This document shows positions 22,073 to 37,616 of a stretch of 64,000 nt of DNA, one piece after another (the stretch's first letter is position 1; every line of letters begins with the position of its first letter). The notes below the pieces were generated by a model that was not told where the DNA came from, ran no database searches, and saw only the letters and a program-made list of their open reading frames with translations. The DNA comes from Circinella minor (taxonomy: Eukaryota; Mucoromycota; Mucoromycetes; Mucorales; Lichtheimiaceae). Where the stretch lies: positions 1-64,000 of the forward strand of contig JAEPRB010000105.1 in assembly GCA_016758965.1 (NCBI GenBank), in the 5' to 3' direction. A program made the position numbers and the translations under genes.

Positions 22073-25000
22073 ATGCCAAATTTACTTTGCTGTAAAAACG
22101 GCAGTTCTTACTTTGCTTCTGCAAACGCGGTAAATCAGTACGCGCCCAATACTGTGATTGAACCAAAACATTTAGGTACGTAATAATAACAATAATCATA
22201 TTTTTTAACAATAAGACACACGTAAAAGACTGTTGTGGCAAGTAGTCACCAGCTTGTCAATTCTCTCTCTTCAATCCCCTATCCATGACATCATTTCTTC
22301 TATTTCTTGGTTTTACTTTCATAATTGATTGTACACTGTAATCAAAACGGAACCTACTAAAACTTATTGAAACGTCTTTTTTTTTTCCCTAATAGATATC
22401 CAAATCAAAGTCAATGATTTACGGGAAAAACGAGTTGTGGCCAAAGTTACAATTACATTTGAACATAGCGGTCAAGCTCTTATCAGCGATAAAAACACCC
22501 TGTCAACCGCAGTATTAAATGCCGAAGGATTCTTGGAACTACAAGTGGAAGGTGCATCCCACAGCTATGATGGTCACCAAATCCAATTATATTGGTCTGA
22601 ACCATTTGAAAAGAATACGCAGCGTAAAGTTACTGTAAATTATATCATAGATCATCCAAGAGCTGGTTTACACTTCCAAAAGGAAGATTCATTTACGAAC
22701 GACAAAGATTGTTGTTGGGCGGTCACTGACAATGAAACAGAAAAGTAAGTTTTTTTTTTTTCTTTTACAGGTATTATATCAGGAGAAAAGAGTATACAAA
22801 CAAATAAGTAAATCTTTTTTCTCACGTAAATAAAAAAGAGCTCGCTATTGGTTGCCTACGATTGATTTTCCAACAGTTCGGACAACACTTACATGGACAA
22901 TTTCTGCACCTTCTCAATATACATCTTTAGCAAATGGTGCTTTGGTTTCTGAAGAAACAAAAGATGGATATACCACTACAAGGTGGCAGCTTGATTATCC
23001 ATGGTACGTATATAACATTATTATTATTTCTATTAAGAAAAACAGTAATGGCCATCATAAACTTTTCTATTTTTAAATAATTAATAACAAAATTTCAGTC
23101 CATCTTACTTGGCATGTTTCACCGTAGGCGACTTTGTATGTGTAGATGATGGAGAGGTTGATGGAAGGCCTGTTAAAGTAAGAATTATAGCTTTATATAT
23201 ATATATATATATATAACTCAAGAATAATCATGGTAATGAAGAGATCAAATTTGTTTAACAATATATTACTAGTACTACGGAGCCCGCAGTGTGGATCCGG
23301 ATGATCTTAAACGTTCTTTTGGTAAAACACCTGAGATGATCAGGTGGTTAGAAGCAAAAGTTGGAATGGCATGTAAGAATTTATGATACTCTTCTCCTTC
23401 CCCTCCCCTCTCCCCCTCATTTTTTTTTCTATCAGCAACTGATAATTATAATGTTATATAGTTCCATGGCCTAAATATTATCAAATCGCTTTACCAGCTA
23501 TTCGTGGTGCAATGGAAAATATCTCATTGGTAAAATAAATTACTAATTTTTGAAGTGTGGGTAAAAACTAGTGGGGTACGACCAGAAAAAAAAAAGGGTC
23601 TGGAATACGTTGTACTAATATTACAACAACAACAAAAAAAAAAACTATACGTACTAGTGGGAGATAATGATATTTCTTTCAATACCTAATGATATTATTT
23701 CCTTTTATTTCTATAATGACATACATTTACTTTTTTTTTTTTTGTACATAAATATAGGTTACTTGGATTGAAATAATGGTTTTAGATGAGATTAATGCCA
23801 AGGAACGTCAATATCTTGTAGATATCGTGAATGTCCATGAAATGGGTATATATATATTCAAGAGCTATTATTTATAATTATGTTGCGTCTTTATATAGTA
23901 ACCTTATCTATCACACAAGTCAAAATAACATATATTCCTATTTACTACGTACGTTGTGTAATTAACCTTTTTTTTTTAATTCTTCTTCTAGCACACACAT
24001 ACTTTGGTGACCTATTGGTCATACGTCACTTTGAGCATGCTTGGCTAAAGGTAAAACGCCATTTTTTTTTATTTGTTTAGTAATAATAAAGTTTTTCAAT
24101 TGGACAACTCAAGTTTTAAAATATTTTACAATATCAATTATTAGGAAAGCTGGGCTACTTATATGGAGTCTTGTAAGTAGTACATTGATTACGTGAGAAA
24201 ATATAAAAGAAAAAAAAAACACAAAGTACCAACACATTAACACTATTCTATAAATATTGCTAAGGCTGGCTACAGGATAAGTCGTCGGAAGATGATTTCC
24301 GTTTTGAGATGCTCACAAATGCTCAGCAATATATGAGAGAATGTAACAAGGAATATATGGTACGTATAGTGGCTTAAGAAATGGTATAATTTGTGTGTAT
24401 ACAATAGGATATATATTTAGTACTTTTTTTTTAATGCATATGATGATATGTTTATAATGATCTTTTCATTTATTTATTTACATATCAAATTAGCGTCCAA
24501 TTGTTACGCGTTTGTACGATTCATCATGGGATATGTTCGATTCTCACGCTTATCCAGGTGGAGCATGGCGCATTCATATGTTGCGTGGAATTCTTGGTGA
24601 TGATGCTTTCTGGGCTGGCGTGAAACATTACGTTGAAACATTTTCCACGAAAACAGTTCAAACAAGTGATTTCCAAGCGGCACTCGAATGGGCTTCAGGT
24701 CTCAATCTTTCACGCTTTTTCGATGAATGGTTGTATTCCAAAGGATACCCTGTACTCAAAGGAACTTTTAATCATGATGCCAGTCGTGGTACGGTTCAAG
24801 TGTCTATTACTCAAACGCAAATTAAAAAGGACGCTGAAATACCCTTATTTACATTTGATCTTGAAGTGGAATTGACAGATGAAAAAGGAAACAAGTATCT
24901 GAATACTTTGACATTTAATCGAGAAGCAACTGTTACAACCACCTTTATACTTGACGATAAGAATGTACTTCCAGCTCGTGTACGCGTCGATCCTAATTTC

Positions 25001-26371
25001 CGAGTACTTTATACGTTGGATATGCCTGTCGATCAACGTATTTTGAAAAATACTGCTAAAGATGCTGAAGATGTCATTAGTCGTATTTGGGCATATAATG
25101 AATTGATCAAGGAAGGATCTTATTCAGCGCTTAAATTTATTGAGGCTAATATTCTTCAAGAGCCATTCTATGGTGTTCGTAGCCAAGGTAATAAAAAGAC
25201 ATAACAGAAAAATAATTCTAAAAGGATGACACAAGTGGATCTACAAAAGAAGAGTGAAAAACAAAGAAAAAATTATTATTAATATGCTTTTTTTTTTCTT
25301 TTGCTTATTATAACAACCACAAAAAAAAAAAAAGTCGCGGGGTTGCTTTCTAAACAAAAAAGTGAATATGGACTTAAGATTCTTGCTTCTATGGTGACAA
25401 AAGAATCCGACCCTCTCGCATTAGCTTCTGTAGTTACATCGTGTCAAATTCAGGATGATATTTTGAGAAATGCAATTTTGGAAGTTCTATCACGGGCAGA
25501 TCAATTACCTTATCGGTATTAAAATTCATTTCATAGTTTTCATTTATTTGTTGTAAAAAAAAAAAAAAAAAAAATCTTAATCGGTCCATTATTTTTTATT
25601 TATTTATTCAGGGCACATGGTGCAGCACTTGTAGCACTTGCAGTACAACAAAAAAAAGAAGATCTTGAGTATCTTTTAAATGTTGCTAAAGATAATAAAA
25701 AAATTGGACAATATGGTGTTATTCGTGGTAGCGCATTAAAAGGTAACGACATTTGACGTCTTTGTATAGAACACAACTCATTATCGTCTATGTGCTAACT
25801 TATAAAAAAAACATGTATATGTAAATAGCACTTGGTTACCATCGTAGCGAAGAAGCTTACAGGTATCTTATTACTCGAGTTGGATATAATGTTGAGCCTA
25901 TGCGGGCTCGATCGTTAATTGTAGATGGAATCAAGTACTCTGCTGAATGGCAAGAAAAGCACTTGCAAAAACTTGCCGTGGAAGCATTTGGTAACAAAAA
26001 AGAAAAAAAGAAATTTTATACGTATATAGATCGAGTATATGTATATGTATATTGTATAGATTATAGGGCTAAAACAAATATAAACATGTATACATATAGC
26101 CAAATTGATTCGAGATCCAAATTTGATGGTACGCATGACAGCAGTGGATGGACTTATTGCATTAAAAGCGACAGAAACTTATCACGATGTTGATAGTACT
26201 CGATACTTGTATTCCAACGATGATTTATCTTGGTTGAATCGTAAACTTTATCAACTTCTTCAAACAAACAGTAATAAAGGAACCACCGCAGCCAAGGAAG
26301 AAGTCGAAAAACTTGAAGAACGTATTAGAAAGTTAGAAGAAAAGCTTCAAAAACTTGATCAAAACGCGTGA
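22073..26371 (+). CDS. M1-family zinc aminopeptidase (puromycin-sensitive/Ape2-like), 857 aa, 15 exons
   Basis: Exons 22073-22175, 22396-22744, 22839-23003, 23099-23177, 23273-23372, 23462-23529, 23758-23845, 23992-24050, 24145-24172, 24265-24359, 24494-25187, 25335-25515, 25612-25742, 25829-25990 and 26100-26371 total 2574 bases with all phases closing. It removes N-terminal amino acids from peptides. The exopeptidase motif GAMEN is at residues 281-285; zinc ligands are HEMAH (315-319) and Glu338, the usual 18 residues after the second His, but in context KES rather than NEG. A Tyr in AYPGGA sits where the transition-state Tyr is expected. The C-terminal half is helical, ERAP/HEAT-like, ending in a coiled coil. 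No signal peptide, so probably cytosolic. The start was chosen as the first exon giving an in-frame MPNLLCCKNGSS before the strand-rich N-domain. Confidence 0.92.
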
Positions 26372-26526
26372 CTCCTCCGATAAGACTCCGTTTGGAGCAG
26401 GAATTTTCTGTTCACAATTATTTTCGCGATTTACTCGCCCTTCTCCCCCCCCCCCTTTTTTTTTTTTCCCTTTTTTTTAATATTCTTATTTTATAAATAA
26501 ATATATAAACGAAATAAAGTGTCTTC

Positions 26527-30040
<3,514 letters not shown>

Positions 30041-30262
30041 TAGTAATACATTATATCCTTCTCATCTCTTTAATCCTTAACACTTTGAAACGTTGATCGT
30101 GTAAAAGAAAATAAAATAAATAGTAATCAACGCATTTATTTTTTTCTGCTGTTTGCATGACTTGTGTGTTACTTTTAAATTTGCTGAGTTAATTTTTATT
30201 TTATTTGGTTCCTTTCTCCCCTTGTTTCTTCTCCATGGAAACGACAACGAAGCGCAGCAATA

Positions 30263-30698
30263 ATGATAATGACGACCAAACGATTAACTAAAAGAATAAA
30301 ATTAAACAATGACTTAGATCAAAAAAAACTTGATTCGTATTTTATGGTACCTAAATCAAGCAATCAAGTGGTCAAAGTACAAGAGATTCAGAACCAAGAT
30401 CAGCAACTAGATCAACCACTACCACCAAATACACCTATACCAACACCAAATGAGTGTTCTATTAAGACAACAGAAACAGCAACAATGCCAAGTTCTCCTA
30501 TATCTTTTAATGTTGGAGAAGAAGATGAAAAACCAGAAGAAGAGCCATTATTTTACGAAAACTCAATGTACACAGACGAATTTAACCTTATGCTTTCGGC
30601 TGTATTAGACGGTGAAAAATTCTTATTTACGCAGTCTGAACTAGATATTTTTCATACCTATCAATACAAAATAAACGGTAGCAACTATTTTTTAAGAG

Positions 30699-30733
<35 letters not shown>

Positions 30734-33068
30734 CTATAGAAAAACAGAACTTATTAATTGAACAACAACAAAAAAAAATATAGGTGATGCCAAGCACCTT
30801 TTTGTTCGATTATGGATGCGTAAAAAAAGATGGATACGATTAGATAAACTTAAAGTCAACAATAAAAATATACGCGACCTTGAATCAGCAGCTCAGCAAT
30901 TACGCGAACACGGTCTAACGTCAAAACAAGAAATTTCAATTGATGACGCGCTAACGCTTTTATCTGTTAATGAACTGAAGCAAATCGCACCCTGCAGAGC
31001 AAATAATGTGAGCCTATTTTTTTAATGTGATTATTATTAATAAATAATATCCAAATGCTGAATCAGAGCACTATTTAAAAAAAAAAGAGAGCAGAATATC
31101 TTTCCATCATCAAGGCACAATTTAATTTAGAAGAGATTCATCGTCGTATTGGCACTTGTATTTTACTCGATGATCATGTGCATACTTTACTTCATCGAGT
31201 TCATCTTGTCTACTATCGCTTAACCGTACTTGAAGAGAAAAGTCCCATGACCACTGCCATATTAGCACGTATCAGCAGACGTAATTATCCCGAGTATGTG
31301 ACATGTCGTACCACTATATGGGAATCACGAGTTGAATTGCTTGAATATGAACAAGCTTTGCAAACAGAATTAAAATTTGAAGAACAAAGTATCAAGGCAA
31401 AAATGGATCATGATGATGACACCTTACGTGCATGTTGGGAGTTATGTGCTAATTGTGTTGGATTATGGGAGGACTTGTTGAAAACAAGAAAAAACAAAAT
31501 CCGACCTTATACTTTGAGACAGTTCGAAGCATGTCGCGTGTACACGCGACTCATAGATCATGGGACACGAATACTTGCAAAATTACATGAGTATGATTTA
31601 GAAGCTGTTATGTTGCGCAAACTGTTAAATCAAAAAGTATACAGAGTACCCAAACGAGGACGCTGGTATGATCGATTAGCATTGGTACAATCGAAAAAGA
31701 AGGACCGTCAAACAAAAAAGCAGGTGTTGGCACTGTGTATTGAAGGCATTCAAGATCCAACCGTACATTCAAGTAAAACTCTTTTTTGCATATACGTATT
31801 TACATGGAAAAATATTTAATATATGGCTAACAGGAATTGTGTACTATTGCTTACAGTTGATCTTCATAAATTACATAGGTGGGTTCATAAGTTACAACGA
31901 GATCTTGCTATACCCAAACGTGAACAATTAGATTTCTCGTACTTAAAACTGCGGAAACCAGAGAAGCGGATTATATATGGTGAACGAGTGTCTGAAGCAG
32001 TAATTGGACGTAAAGCAATATGGCGAGCAGATGATGGTGCAGAATGCTCAGTTGAAGAGTTATCACTCAGTTATTATAAAAAACAAGGCTATCAACAAGG
32101 TCATCATACAGAAGGTGGAATGATTTCGATGCTCTTTATGTTTTTATTTTGGGATATAGTGTTTGCGCCCATGGATGGAGTATTTGAAACACCATATCAA
32201 ACAGCACCGCTTGATATGGGATCCGACGCTTTCTATGCTGGTAAGTCCTAGTGTAGTGATATACTTCATGACACGGTCGTACAAAATTTATATATAAATG
32301 TTAATTCTCATTTACACACGCAATATTGATAATTACTATTAAAAGGTCGAGTTAGCATGATCAACGAGCGAATTGGAGAGATAGAACAAGGCAAGTTTCT
32401 AGAACTAATTACTCAAGTAGATGAAAGAGAACGATCAAGAGAAACTGTTTGTATTGGTGTAAATTGGAAATATACAACTGAAGAATTATTACAGATGGCA
32501 GAGGTAAATACCACCACTTGAACAAAAAAAAAGCTTCTTACTATTTTTATTTTTCGTTTTTACTTATCGATTACATTTTTGAAAGTGTATTGGCGCGATA
32601 GCACTTTCATCCTTATGTAGATTATTAGCAGAAGAATTTGGGCAACGCCGCGGTGGTATGCCTGATTTGTGGTAAAGTTAATTAAGTCTCAGGATGAGCG
32701 CACTTTTTTTTTTTTTTTTTTTTTTTTTGGAAAACTAATAGTTGGTTTATCTTTTGATGATGATACAAATAATAATTTATAATAGCTGTTGGGATTATGA
32801 ATCGAAACGATGCATATTTGTTGAAGGTAATTTGTATAGCTGATATGTTATTTTTTTTACTGGTTTAATATGTATATAAGAGTTTGTATAAATGGACAGA
32901 TAAAATATCTAATAACAATCATATTTCCAATTATATAATATAGTCAAGGGTCCTGGTGATAGCCTGTCTGAAACACAAAAAGCTTGGATTGATACATTAG
33001 CAGGGTTTGGATTAAATGTGGAAGTGTGTCACGTCCAAGTATGGACAGGTGATGATATGCTACTCTGA
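30263..33068 (+). CDS. FAN1: FAN1 structure-specific nuclease (VRR-NUC domain), 705 aa, 8 exons
   Basis: Exons 30263-30677, 30784-31007, 31088-31772, 31857-32240, 32346-32503, 32586-32671, 32786-32826 and 32944-33068 total 2118 bases, all phases closing. FAN1 cuts flapped DNA and helps repair interstrand crosslinks in the nucleus. The C-terminal VRR-NUC domain keeps the PD-(D/E)xK catalytic set: P648-D649, E664 and K666 in VEVKG. Upstream are the SAP-like (ALTLLSVNELKQIA) and TPR-like helical regions. No UBZ zinc finger is visible at the N-terminus. Instead, after basic KRLTKRIK, residues 20-27 read QKKLDSYF, a canonical PCNA-binding (PIP) box. ATG at 30269 is an alternative start two codons downstream. 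Confidence 0.93.
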
Positions 33069-35577
33069 TAAAAGTGTGGTGTGGTGGCAAGTGATGGTGA
33101 TCTTATATACCCGATCCGCCAAAAATAAAAAAAAGAAAAGATTCTTAATTGTTATATAAATTCTTTTGGTTATTAATACCACTGCATGACATGTTCCAAG
33201 AGAGGAAGTTGGTCCGTTGTACACAGAACAACATGTTTAATTTCTCACACCCAAGCACCTGTTTTCCCCGCAACTCGTTTTCCCCATACTTTTTCTGTCA
33301 TTTATAATGAATCATGATAACGGTATCTCTTGTTATTTTGCTGTAAATAATATATGTGCAACATAGCTAACTATAACTTTGCGCACTATTACAACTCTCT
33401 CGAAAATCGGATTTTTGTTTTCGAGATTCAAAAAGAGTATTACCTTTCTTCGTGGCTAATATTAAGGTTTACTTTTTTCTTTAAAAGTGAAATTCTCATT
33501 TGTACTATTTAGTATCATCTAATATAAAGTAGACCATGAGAATTACTCAACGTGGCCCTTATTTTATATAAGTATTCGTGCTACCTTACAATGCTTCCAT
33601 GGCCATGTGGAGTTATATTCTTTTTTACCCCACAGATCAAGGGTTTGATATTAATTATTTCAAAGCAGCTTTATTAAGTAAATAAAAAAAAAGAACATAC
33701 TCACCTTGTTTGACTTAATTTCAGAGCTTACGAATGGCATAGTATTAGAGAGTACTTTTGTGTACCATTATCTTTGCTGGTCCTTTATTTTTCCAGTTTT
33801 ACCCGTCTCATCCTGTGTGGGTTAACTTCATGGAGATTGCTGAACCGCCCTATTCAACGGTGGGTATAATGGGTAAAGAGAACGAGTCATATGTGCTACA
33901 ATGATGCTTTGTCTCTTATTGCTAACGAACAAGAAATAATGGTAAATTTGAACTTGTTGTTTACTTTCCAGGAGATGGGAATCTAATTATAATCTTATCG
34001 CACATGGATCTCTTTTTCTATTCCTTTTTGTGCTTATAAACTTTGCTATTCCCTAATAAATAACCATCACACTTCTTTCAAAATACATAATTGACACATA
34101 CATGGTCCGTCTTTTATTGAAAAAAGCTTACCGACTTGGTTTTGTTAGCAATTACTCTGTTTCATATACTATATACCAGCTATACAATTATAGGAATATT
34201 ATTACTAGATGAATTATGTGGCATCAATAACCTTACACACAAGCACACACATGCTCTCTCTATTTACTAATTCTTAAAATAAGATAATACTAGTACTATG
34301 TAGTGCAATAATATGTCGTACGATATATTGGAGTGGTTTTATAATGTATAATTATTCTACTAGGAAAAGCATAGCGTCCTTTGTCTTGCAAAAAAAAAAA
34401 AGTTAAGAGAGAGAGCTAAAAAAAACTCACGAGATTTCATAGCTTAAAGCACATGCTATTCTTTACAACAATTATAAATCCCACACACATATAACTATAT
34501 GTATTACAGGGATATACATCCGCTCATACCACTTTTCCAAATTATATATTAAATTGTATTTTTATTATTTTACCCGCGTTCTATTTCTCCCATTCTCTTG
34601 AATAAAAGGTTAAAAGAGTAAATCGATAAGTTTACAACCAAAAAAATAATAAAAAAATGAGGTGGTGATACGACTCATAATATTAATGCGTGTGTAACAG
34701 ATTGTAAATGATATTCCTACTCGTTAGACAATATGTGTGGGGAGAACTAGAGAGATCAACGGCACCAGCAGACAATCCTGAGAATATTTCATGTAATATG
34801 AATCAGGTGGTTTCCACGTTTTACGATGTACGAAAGTACGCACGGTGCAACTTTACAAAAATCAAAAGTCCTTGACAACAAATAGATGTTCTTTAATTGC
34901 TACAAAAACCCAGTGTAAGTATTATTATTTATTTTAGAAACATAAAGCCAACATGTTCCGAAATCATAAAATAAAAAAGAGGGTCATTCGGCACAATCCG
35001 GGATGAGTTGCAAATTTACGCTCTTTGTAAAAAAAAGTTTGCGTTGTCCATCAAAAAAAAAATATGTAATGGGCTTCTTCTTCCTTTTATGGATCATATA
35101 CTAATATTCTTTTTTGTGCGTCTGTCCCGGTAATGCATTGCTGATTTTTTTTTGTTATCAAATCACCATCAGCCTGAGAAATGAGAAAATAATGGTCAGG
35201 TGTTAGCCACGTTTATATGTAGTATAACAAGGACCCTAAATATTTATTTGATCGGCTTTTTCGGGCATCGGGCAAAAAAGAAAATGTGAGAAAAAATTTC
35301 CTCACTCAAGGACCGGGATTCAAAAAAAAATTACTGAATTGTGTGTGGAGGAAGGTGATTTTTGTGGGGGAGAGAAAGTTTACTTATAATGCTCCCCGCT
35401 TATTCGCTGGGTTTTTTTCTTGTAACCGTTACCGCGGGATCCCACAACACTTACAAATAAAAAACCAACAAAGGGATTCCAATTTTCCCGTTTTCTTTCC
35501 TTCTTTTCCTTTCTTTCTAATCTTAAAACGCATATAATTTATCCATCATTTATCACTCTACTATATTATTATTTGAC
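33069..35577. other. 2.5-kb intergenic region
   Basis: No gene recognised. Small inverted repeats are visible: CTCGAAAA/TTTTCGAG near 33397-33424 and AATTCTCAT/ATGAGAATT near 33490-33544. The right end should hold the promoter of the WRKY-like gene; short open frames at 35286-35537 look non-coding. Confidence 0.55.
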
Positions 35578-36786
35578 ATGAACGATTATAGAGAACTTAA
35601 ATCAGTACCTCTTTATCATCACGAACAGGTACCTTTTCATTCCCTACCGTCGCAACCTCAACAATCTCAACCACAACCACAGCAGCAACCCCGTAAAGAA
35701 GATTCATCACCATCATCATCTGATCCTGCCAACTGTGATCTTCAAGATGTCATTTTTTATTATCAGTCACAACCCGATTTATTACGATTAATTCTACAAA
35801 GCAAAGTTGAAGAAGATAAACGAAGAGCAGAAGAAGCTAAATTACGAGCTAAAGAGCTTGATCTCTTAATTCTTCAGCAGCAGCAGCAGCAGCAACAACG
35901 GATGATGATAAATATGGAACCATCTCCACCATCATCTGCTTCATTAGCATCAATGTCACAACCTCCTCCAATGACCCCTACTTCTTCCTCCACGCATACT
36001 ACAACTTCTACCGCTTCTACACTCTCTACAACAACTGCATTACATCCACAACAACAACATCACGATTTCCATCAACATCAACGTCGAACTAGTCTAGATG
36101 CAATTCTCGATAGTGCAACGAACAATAATCCAGGTACAACAACAACTGGATCAATAATCCATCATAATCCTCATCAACAACAGCATCATAATACAACATC
36201 TACTACAACATTAGCATTAACACGAGACTCCCCTTCGGCACATCATCACCATAACCCTACTTCTGAAGAAGAAGTATTTTCTCCTGTATCATTTCAAATA
36301 CCATCTTATAAGCAACCTTCATTTGTCGAACAGACAACCACATTTCCATCACCACCTATTCAACGTTATGACCCTTATTATCCACAACGTCCACGACGAC
36401 GACGTGAAATGCAAGCTATTACTAAAATCGTTGAAACAAAAGAGTATCCTTATGTTGATGGCTACTTTTGGAAAAACAATGGAAATACAATTCAAAAAAA
36501 GACAGGAAATAAAAGTGTTTACTACAAATGCTCAAATAGTGCAAAGGTAAATACACAATCAACAATTTTTTCTTTGTATACAAAAAAAAAATACATATAA
36601 ATATATATTTGTGTATATATCACCGTTTATATTCATTAATGTTAAACAAAATTGTGTTCCCATTTTTTATAGGGCTGTCCCGTAAATAAAACAGTGACAT
36701 GGAAAGACAATGGGGAATATTTGATAAAATATCGTGGTGAACATCTGCTCGATTGTAATAGAGTCCAACGTGTTGTTGATATGTAG
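35578..36786 (+). CDS. WRKY-like zinc-finger transcription factor, 360 aa, 2 exons
   Basis: Exons 35578-36546 and 36673-36786 join in phase 0 (1083 bases). The first 290 residues are low-complexity (Gln-, Ser-, Thr- and His-rich) apart from a charged helix at about residues 62-100 (DLLRLILQSKVEEDKRRAEEAKLRAKEL), probably a coiled coil. The C-terminus (about 294-352) resembles a WRKY/GCM1-fold DNA-binding domain: DGYFWKNNGN in place of DGYRWRKYGQ, then YYKC, KGCPVNKTV, and YRGEHLLDC. Zinc ligands would be C318, C325, H347 and C351, so the last pair is H-x3-C rather than H-x-H. A sequence-specific nuclear regulator is inferred; targets are unknown. The splice falls inside the domain, just before the second Cys. 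Confidence 0.8.
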
Positions 36787-37570
36787 ATATTGTAGCTAAA
36801 CAACCAAAATACCATTTAAATTTTCATATATACAATCTTTCAATTTCTCTCTCTTTCTCTATATATCGTTCTCCTTTATCCTCCTCTTATTCCTTTTTTC
36901 TCTTTCGCGTACGTTTTTCCTTATTTATTACTGTATTGTTATTCTCACTTTTACATATGTACACTATTATTTTTATCATATTTTATATTGTTTCTTCTTT
37001 TATTTAACTATCTTAGATGTATTTCTACACACATATATATTATATATTATACCTAAAGACAAATCATGAAACCAAACCCAAACATGCTGGATTAAAAAAA
37101 ATGTACGACTTTATGCCAACCTCAAATGTTTTTACTTTTTCGAGACAAAAAAAAAGGGTCTTTGTTTCCTATTTTTACAAATTGGTCGGTTCCCAGCGTA
37201 ATAAATTCAATGTACATGTGAATGAAAAGGAAGTTTACGGAGAGGGGATTTGCCTTAACTGCCGCCTTCGTATAACCTTATCCTTAGGTAATACGGTTGA
37301 GTTTGATTGGATGGGAATAATCGGTACCTGCCTTTTTCGTTTATAACCAAAAGTTTTTTATTTATTTATTTTCTGGCAGTCTTGACAGCCTTCCCTCCTC
37401 CACCTTTGAAATATAATTTGTCACCCCATTCTTTATAATAAAAGCGGGGCACCACGACAATTGTGAATTTAGGAATGAATGAGCAGACCTTACTAAACGA
37501 TATTCCGATACATAAAAAAAAACTCCTATCGTTTAATGAAAGAAATTTTTTATTTATAATTGTTCTCACC

Positions 37571-37616
<46 letters not shown>

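Noticed and set aside
33397..33424. Small hairpin CTCGAAAA..TTTTCGAG
   Set aside because: Eight-base arms in AT-rich DNA; not enough to call a terminator or element.
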